From: Streptococcus parasanguinis
Lineage (GTDB): Bacteria; Bacillota; Bacilli; Lactobacillales; Streptococcaceae
Direction of reading: 5' to 3'
DNA length: 64,000 bases
NCBI RefSeq assembly: GCF_031582885.1
Contig: NZ_CP133988.1
Location: 1,681,501-1,745,500 of the forward strand
Below, in pieces: positions 60,470 to 64,000 of the stretch (its first letter is position 1; every line of letters starts with the position of its first letter). The notes under the pieces are model-generated. The model had not been told where the DNA came from. It saw only the letters and a list, made by a program, of their open reading frames with translations, and made no database searches. The position numbers and the translations under genes are program-made.

Positions 60470-61410
60470 TATTTTTTACCTCGATATGCAAACTTTGTCA
60501 GAATCAAGCTGGTAAACACAAAGGTGTGAAAGGCTCGGTTCTTCCGGTAACCATACTGACGAATCCGTCTCAGACGTTCTTTTAGTGGAACATCCATAAT
60601 GGTGACAAAGTTTTCAATAATTTCTTTAGTTTGGGAACTGACAGGCAGATCCAATAGATTTTTTGCTTGTTCTTGACTAGACTCTATGAGATTCCAATAC
60701 TTGGCAAACAGCACATGGGGTCGGATCCAATTTTTAACCCGTTTTCTGAGGGTTCGAGCACCCAGAACATTGCTACTGTGCTGACGGTACAATTCTGTTG
60801 GTTGATCGATATAGATGAGCTTCCCAAAGGCAGTTGCCAACAAGGCCAAATACCAATCATGCATAAGGAGCGCATGTTTTTCTTGACCTGTCCATAACTC
60901 CACCAGAGCGTGGTTAATCATGGCAACTCCGCCAGTTACCGTATTTTCCGTCAACTCTTGAATCAGTCCGGTATTGGCATGATCAGACTGGGTGCGAATC
61001 ATACTCTCATGCTGCACATTCAAGTTTTCATCGACCACTTTTAAATCTGTGTAGACCAGCAAAGGCACTTCTTGAGGGTGCTTGGCGGCTTCTGCTACTT
61101 GAAGAGCAATCTTTTCAGGAAGCCAGACATCATCTTGGTCACTGAAGCAATAGAGATCAGCTTTTTCATATTTCAGAAGCGCATGGAAGCTCTTGATAAC
61201 ACCGAGATTTTCGATAGCTCCTTGGTTGATAAAGCGAATGCGCTCATCCTGGGCCACCAACTCTTGAATGATCTCCACCGTACCATCTGTCGATCCATCA
61301 TCTCGGATCAAGAGTTGCCAGTCTTGATAGGTCTGGTCTTGGATACTTTTGACCTGCTCTTTTAGATACAGTTCACCATTATAGGTGGACAACAAGATAT
61401 TTACTTTCAT
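60469..61410 (-). CDS. rgpB: GT2 glycosyltransferase (RgpB-type)
   Basis: A 313-residue glycosyltransferase of GT2/GT-A fold: ILLSTYNGE, LLIRDDGSTDGTVE (34-47), and the SDQDDVW DxD region. In S. mutans RgpB adds rhamnose to the backbone. It overlaps rgpA by 4 bases. Confidence 0.92.
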   Translation of the reverse strand: MKVNILLSTYNGELYLKEQVKSIQDQTYQDWQLLIRDDGSTDGTVEIIQELVAQDERIRFINQGAIENLGVIKSFHALLKYEKADLYCFSDQDDVWLPEKIALQVAEAAKHPQEVPLLVYTDLKVVDENLNVQHESMIRTQSDHANTGLIQELTENTVTGGVAMINHALVELWTGQEKHALLMHDWYLALLATAFGKLIYIDQPTELYRQHSSNVLGARTLRKRVKNWIRPHVLFAKYWNLIESSQEQAKNLLDLPVSSQTKEIIENFVTIMDVPLKERLRRIRQYGYRKNRAFHTFVFTSLILTKFAYRGKK

Positions 61411-62555
61411 GATAAGAATAATTCCTCATACTCACCTACAATTTTTTCCCAGGTAAAGTTTTGCTTCATATTGGCCTTGGCTCGTTGCCCCCATTCAAAT
61501 ACATCTTCTAAAGAATCAACCTGATCAATTAAATGTGCTAAATTTCCAGTTTCTTTAGTCCAATAGTGAGCCGAATCCTTAGCGACCGTTTGGTTAAAGG
61601 AGACCCCTAAAACTAAATTGAGATCCGTCTGGGCAAGAGCCTCTAGGAGACCAGGATTGGTTCCGCCCACTTCATGACCATGGATATAGGCAAAGGCTTC
61701 TTTACGGATATACTTCAAGAGGTCTTGATCATAGACCGTTCCTACAAACTTAACACGAGGATCCTGATTAAATCCAGTTCGAGCTCGGAGCTCCTCAAAA
61801 TAAGGATTGCCTTCCTGGTTACAAATGATCACCAAATCCCGTTTGGTGGAAGAGGCCATAAATTCACGAATGGCGGTCTCATAATTATTTTCTGGGACAA
61901 AGCGGCCCAAGATCAAATAATAGTTCTTCTCCTGTGTCTGCCATTTCTGATAGAATTCTCGGACCTTATTATCCTGACTGCTTAGGCTGGTTGGAGACAA
62001 GTCCGTCCCATAGGCAATATAGGTCGTCTTGGACCAAGGATAGGCTTCCTTGATATAGGACTCAATACCCGGGTTGTCAGAAATCACCAGGTCAGCGTGG
62101 CGCGTCATGATCTTTTCAGAATACTTAAGATAGGCTTGGATCGGCTTGGCCCACTTGGCCCTCTTCCACTCCAGTCCATCTGGGTTGATATAAAATCGTC
62201 CGCCTATCTTATGGATCTTGCGCGCAAAAGGGGCCACAAAGGCTCCGATTGTATTGCCCAATACGTAAAAAATCGGCTGTTCAATTCCTTGTTTCTTAAT
62301 AAGCTTCAAGGCGTAGTTGATGGCCATCATATCATAAGCAATGACACGCGCAGGCCCAAGCTTAGGGGCTTTAATGGTAAAACAATCGACACCCTTGTAG
62401 TCAAAATGTTGATAAGCTTGATCATTAGAAAGGCAGGCAACATGGTACTGGATATCTGAAGACACTTGATGGGAGACCAATTGGTCCACAAAAGTCTCAA
62501 AACCGCCATATTGAGCCGGAAGCCCACGACTTCCGATAATAAAAACATGTTGCAT
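61407..62555 (-). CDS. rgpA: DUF1972 glycosyltransferase (RgpA-type)
   Basis: The start at 62555 (382 residues, MQHVFIIGSRGLPAQYGGFE) has AAAGGG upstream; the frame opens 8 codons earlier. The YGGFETFV motif and the GT4 C-terminal half (HGHEVGGTNPGLLEA) are seen. In S. mutans RgpA starts the rhamnose polymer. It has its own promoter and is preceded by a terminator. Confidence 0.92.
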   Translation of the reverse strand: MQHVFIIGSRGLPAQYGGFETFVDQLVSHQVSSDIQYHVACLSNDQAYQHFDYKGVDCFTIKAPKLGPARVIAYDMMAINYALKLIKKQGIEQPIFYVLGNTIGAFVAPFARKIHKIGGRFYINPDGLEWKRAKWAKPIQAYLKYSEKIMTRHADLVISDNPGIESYIKEAYPWSKTTYIAYGTDLSPTSLSSQDNKVREFYQKWQTQEKNYYLILGRFVPENNYETAIREFMASSTKRDLVIICNQEGNPYFEELRARTGFNQDPRVKFVGTVYDQDLLKYIRKEAFAYIHGHEVGGTNPGLLEALAQTDLNLVLGVSFNQTVAKDSAHYWTKETGNLAHLIDQVDSLEDVFEWGQRAKANMKQNFTWEKIVGEYEELFLS

Positions 62556-62589
62556 AGAGTTCCCTTTCAAATCATTCACAGTCTATTCA

Positions 62590-62598
62590 ATTATACCA
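62590..62598 (-). promoter_or_regulatory. Extended -10 promoter of rgpA
   Basis: Minus-strand TGGTATAAT 35 bases before the rgpA start. A small hairpin (TAGGC/GCCTA) lies just upstream; the -35 is weak. Confidence 0.6.
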
Positions 62599-62632
62599 TT
62601 TTCTAGGCTTTTTGCCTAATCCAAACAGAAAA

Positions 62633-62682
62633 GGGAGTGCCACAGAAGGAGCTTTAAATAAAATTCCTTCTGTAATACTCCC
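62633..62682 (-). terminator. Terminator of the GT4 gene
   Basis: GGGAGT/ACTCCC and ACAGAAGGA/TCCTTCTGT pair in a long stem, with TTTT after it on the minus strand. Confidence 0.85.
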
Positions 62683-62698
62683 ACTATGATAAAGAATT

Positions 62699-63946
62699 CT
62701 AACCCAGTTTCTTCAGTCGAAATATTTTTTTAAAAGCAGATCTTACACTCTTTATTAGAGCTTTTCGGCTGTTTAAAAAATCTGTATCTTTCTGATTTAC
62801 TTTTTTATGACGCAATTCATCATCCTCAATCTTTTCAGTAATATTAGCATAAACTCTCTCAAGAGAATATCTCTCTTTTAAACATGGAACTGATTGTACT
62901 GCTTCAAATTTCTCTTGGTCAAATCCATCAAGGACCTCTGAAATCATTCTAGTTAAAGCATCTAAATCACCCAAAGGGTAGATACGACCTTGCTCTTTCA
63001 TATATTCAAAAGCAGATTTATGTCCCGCATTATCTGATAAAATTGTTGGAATACCATTTAAAACAGACTCAACATAAACAAGACCAAACGTCTCCATACT
63101 AGATGGAAAAACAGCTAAATCCTTATCAGTAATCTCTGACCAAGGATCATCTAAATACCCCAAAAATGAGATATTTTTCAAATCTTGCTCTGCAATATAA
63201 TCATCACAGAGCTGTTTGTAATCCTCATCCCATGCGCCTAAAAATACAAGTTCAGTTCCTGCTCGATTAAGCATCTGAAAAGCTTTAATTAACTCAAGCT
63301 GATTCTTTCTCTGAGTCAAGCGACCAACCGAAACAATACGATGTTGGTCATTAGATTCAGTTTTTATATCTTCTTTTGGTTCAATTTGAGTATAAGGTGC
63401 AAAGGAATAAATCTTCCTATTTGGAAAATACTTTTCTAAATCCTTAGTTAAAGCTCCTGTTACAGCAAATATTTCATCAGAAAACATATCTATAAAGTCT
63501 AGTTTTTCTTTGTAGTAACCGAACTCCCCCTCAGGAAATTCATGAATCAACCAAAAATGTTTGACATTCTCAAAAGCTGCAGCAAGTGCTCCTTGAAAGA
63601 CGTTGACTGTATTACTGATGACAAGTTCCACCTTGTTATCTACAATAATATTTTGAATATCTTTGACATTTTTATTATAAGAATTCACTCGTATAAAATG
63701 ATTAGCCGGCAAACCACCCGGTGCTTCTTCCCACCACCATTTGACAGCTGAAAAACCATATGTCTCAATCCCTTCTTTCTGAAGTCTTACTTGATACTCT
63801 TCTTGAGATGGAACTTTATAATCAGGAAAAACGTTTAATACACGATAACCTTTTTTCACAAGAAATTCCATCAGATTTACAATTGAAATTTCAGCACCAT
63901 TATCCAACGTTCCTGTTGGAGAAATGAATAGAATTGTTTTGGTCAT
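62699..63946 (-). CDS. GT4 family glycosyltransferase
   Basis: A 415-residue GT-B enzyme: N-terminal domain with GTLDNGAEIS, C-terminal domain with SVGRLTQRKNQLELIKAF (about 208-225) and the FPSSMETFGLVYVESVLNGIP acceptor/donor motif. A basic tail (KSVRSAFKKIFRLKK) suggests membrane association. It precedes rgpA behind a terminator, so it is a separate transcript but likely belongs to the same polysaccharide pathway. SD GTAGGAG is near the ATG. Its leader region is cut by the window edge at 64000. Confidence 0.9.
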   Translation of the reverse strand: MTKTILFISPTGTLDNGAEISIVNLMEFLVKKGYRVLNVFPDYKVPSQEEYQVRLQKEGIETYGFSAVKWWWEEAPGGLPANHFIRVNSYNKNVKDIQNIIVDNKVELVISNTVNVFQGALAAAFENVKHFWLIHEFPEGEFGYYKEKLDFIDMFSDEIFAVTGALTKDLEKYFPNRKIYSFAPYTQIEPKEDIKTESNDQHRIVSVGRLTQRKNQLELIKAFQMLNRAGTELVFLGAWDEDYKQLCDDYIAEQDLKNISFLGYLDDPWSEITDKDLAVFPSSMETFGLVYVESVLNGIPTILSDNAGHKSAFEYMKEQGRIYPLGDLDALTRMISEVLDGFDQEKFEAVQSVPCLKERYSLERVYANITEKIEDDELRHKKVNQKDTDFLNSRKALIKSVRSAFKKIFRLKKLG

Positions 63947-64000
63947 AATTTTCTCCTACATCCAATAGAAAGGAATTATCAAAAAAATGGAAATTAGAAA

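Overview
The window looks like a chromosomal segment of a viridans-group Streptococcus, probably mitis/sanguinis/parasanguinis-like. This is inferred from streptococcal family hallmarks: SpxR, a methionine aminopeptidase with the streptococcal insertion, QueT under a preQ1-II riboswitch, metK under an SMK box, a YlbF/UPF0342-psr-pheA-aroKA-tyrA-aroCBED block, and an Rgp-type rhamnan cluster. No rRNA, tRNA, CRISPR array or intact insertion sequence was seen. Almost all genes lie on the minus strand.

Region 1 (1-8.8 kb) is mixed. It holds CPBP-type membrane proteins, a lipoprotein, two paralogous Ltp-like membrane-anchored repeat proteins, a decayed Nudix gene, an RDD protein, a neopullulanase-type alpha-glycosidase behind two candidate CcpA sites, and a secreted DNA/RNA nuclease. 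Region 2 (8.8-19.2 kb) is accessory: a plus-strand XRE regulator/CPBP protease pair, then a patchwork of GNAT, XRE+DUF3278, ADP-ribosylglycohydrolase, alpha/beta hydrolase, APH-like kinase, peptidase E and an EamA transporter with a His-rich tail. It ends in a 1.4 kb islet bracketed by two copies of an rlmD 3' end, which contains a TfoX-N protein, a broken VOC gene, a nucleotidyltransferase-like gene and a 59-aa ORF.

Region 3 (19.2-31.4 kb) is core: rlmD, then the aromatic amino acid block (psr, pheA, aroK, aroA, ylbF-like, tyrA, aroC, aroB, aroE, aroD, rlmI-like). Overlapping genes mark operons and two terminators split it into three units. Region 4 (31.6-48.3 kb) carries ltaS, pulA, a lipid kinase, ligA, queT, a GtrA protein, a MarR/B3-4 pair, a structured intergenic repeat, yihY-like, map, spxR, a GNAT gene, murA and metK. 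Region 5 (48.4-51 kb) holds an odd non-coding stretch and three tandem paralogous membrane proteins of unknown function. Region 6 (51.2-55 kb) is a dCMP-deaminase gene, infC-rpmI-rplT, cmk, a LysM protein, a ferredoxin and an EbsA-like protein. Region 7 (55-64 kb) is a cell-wall polysaccharide cluster: a GT4 glycosyltransferase, then rgpA, rgpB, the exporter rgpC/rgpD, a short RgpF-like protein and a GacH-like phosphoglycerol transferase. The last two genes are visibly more AT-rich than their neighbours.

Stretches of about 300 bases or more without an intact gene are 8766-9114 (divergent promoters), 17618-17918 (rlmD remnant) and 48239-48637 (metK leader plus an unexplained dyad region). 63947-64000 holds only the leader of the last gene. 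Where an upstream start was less convincing than an internal one with a good Shine-Dalgarno (SD) sequence, the internal start is used.
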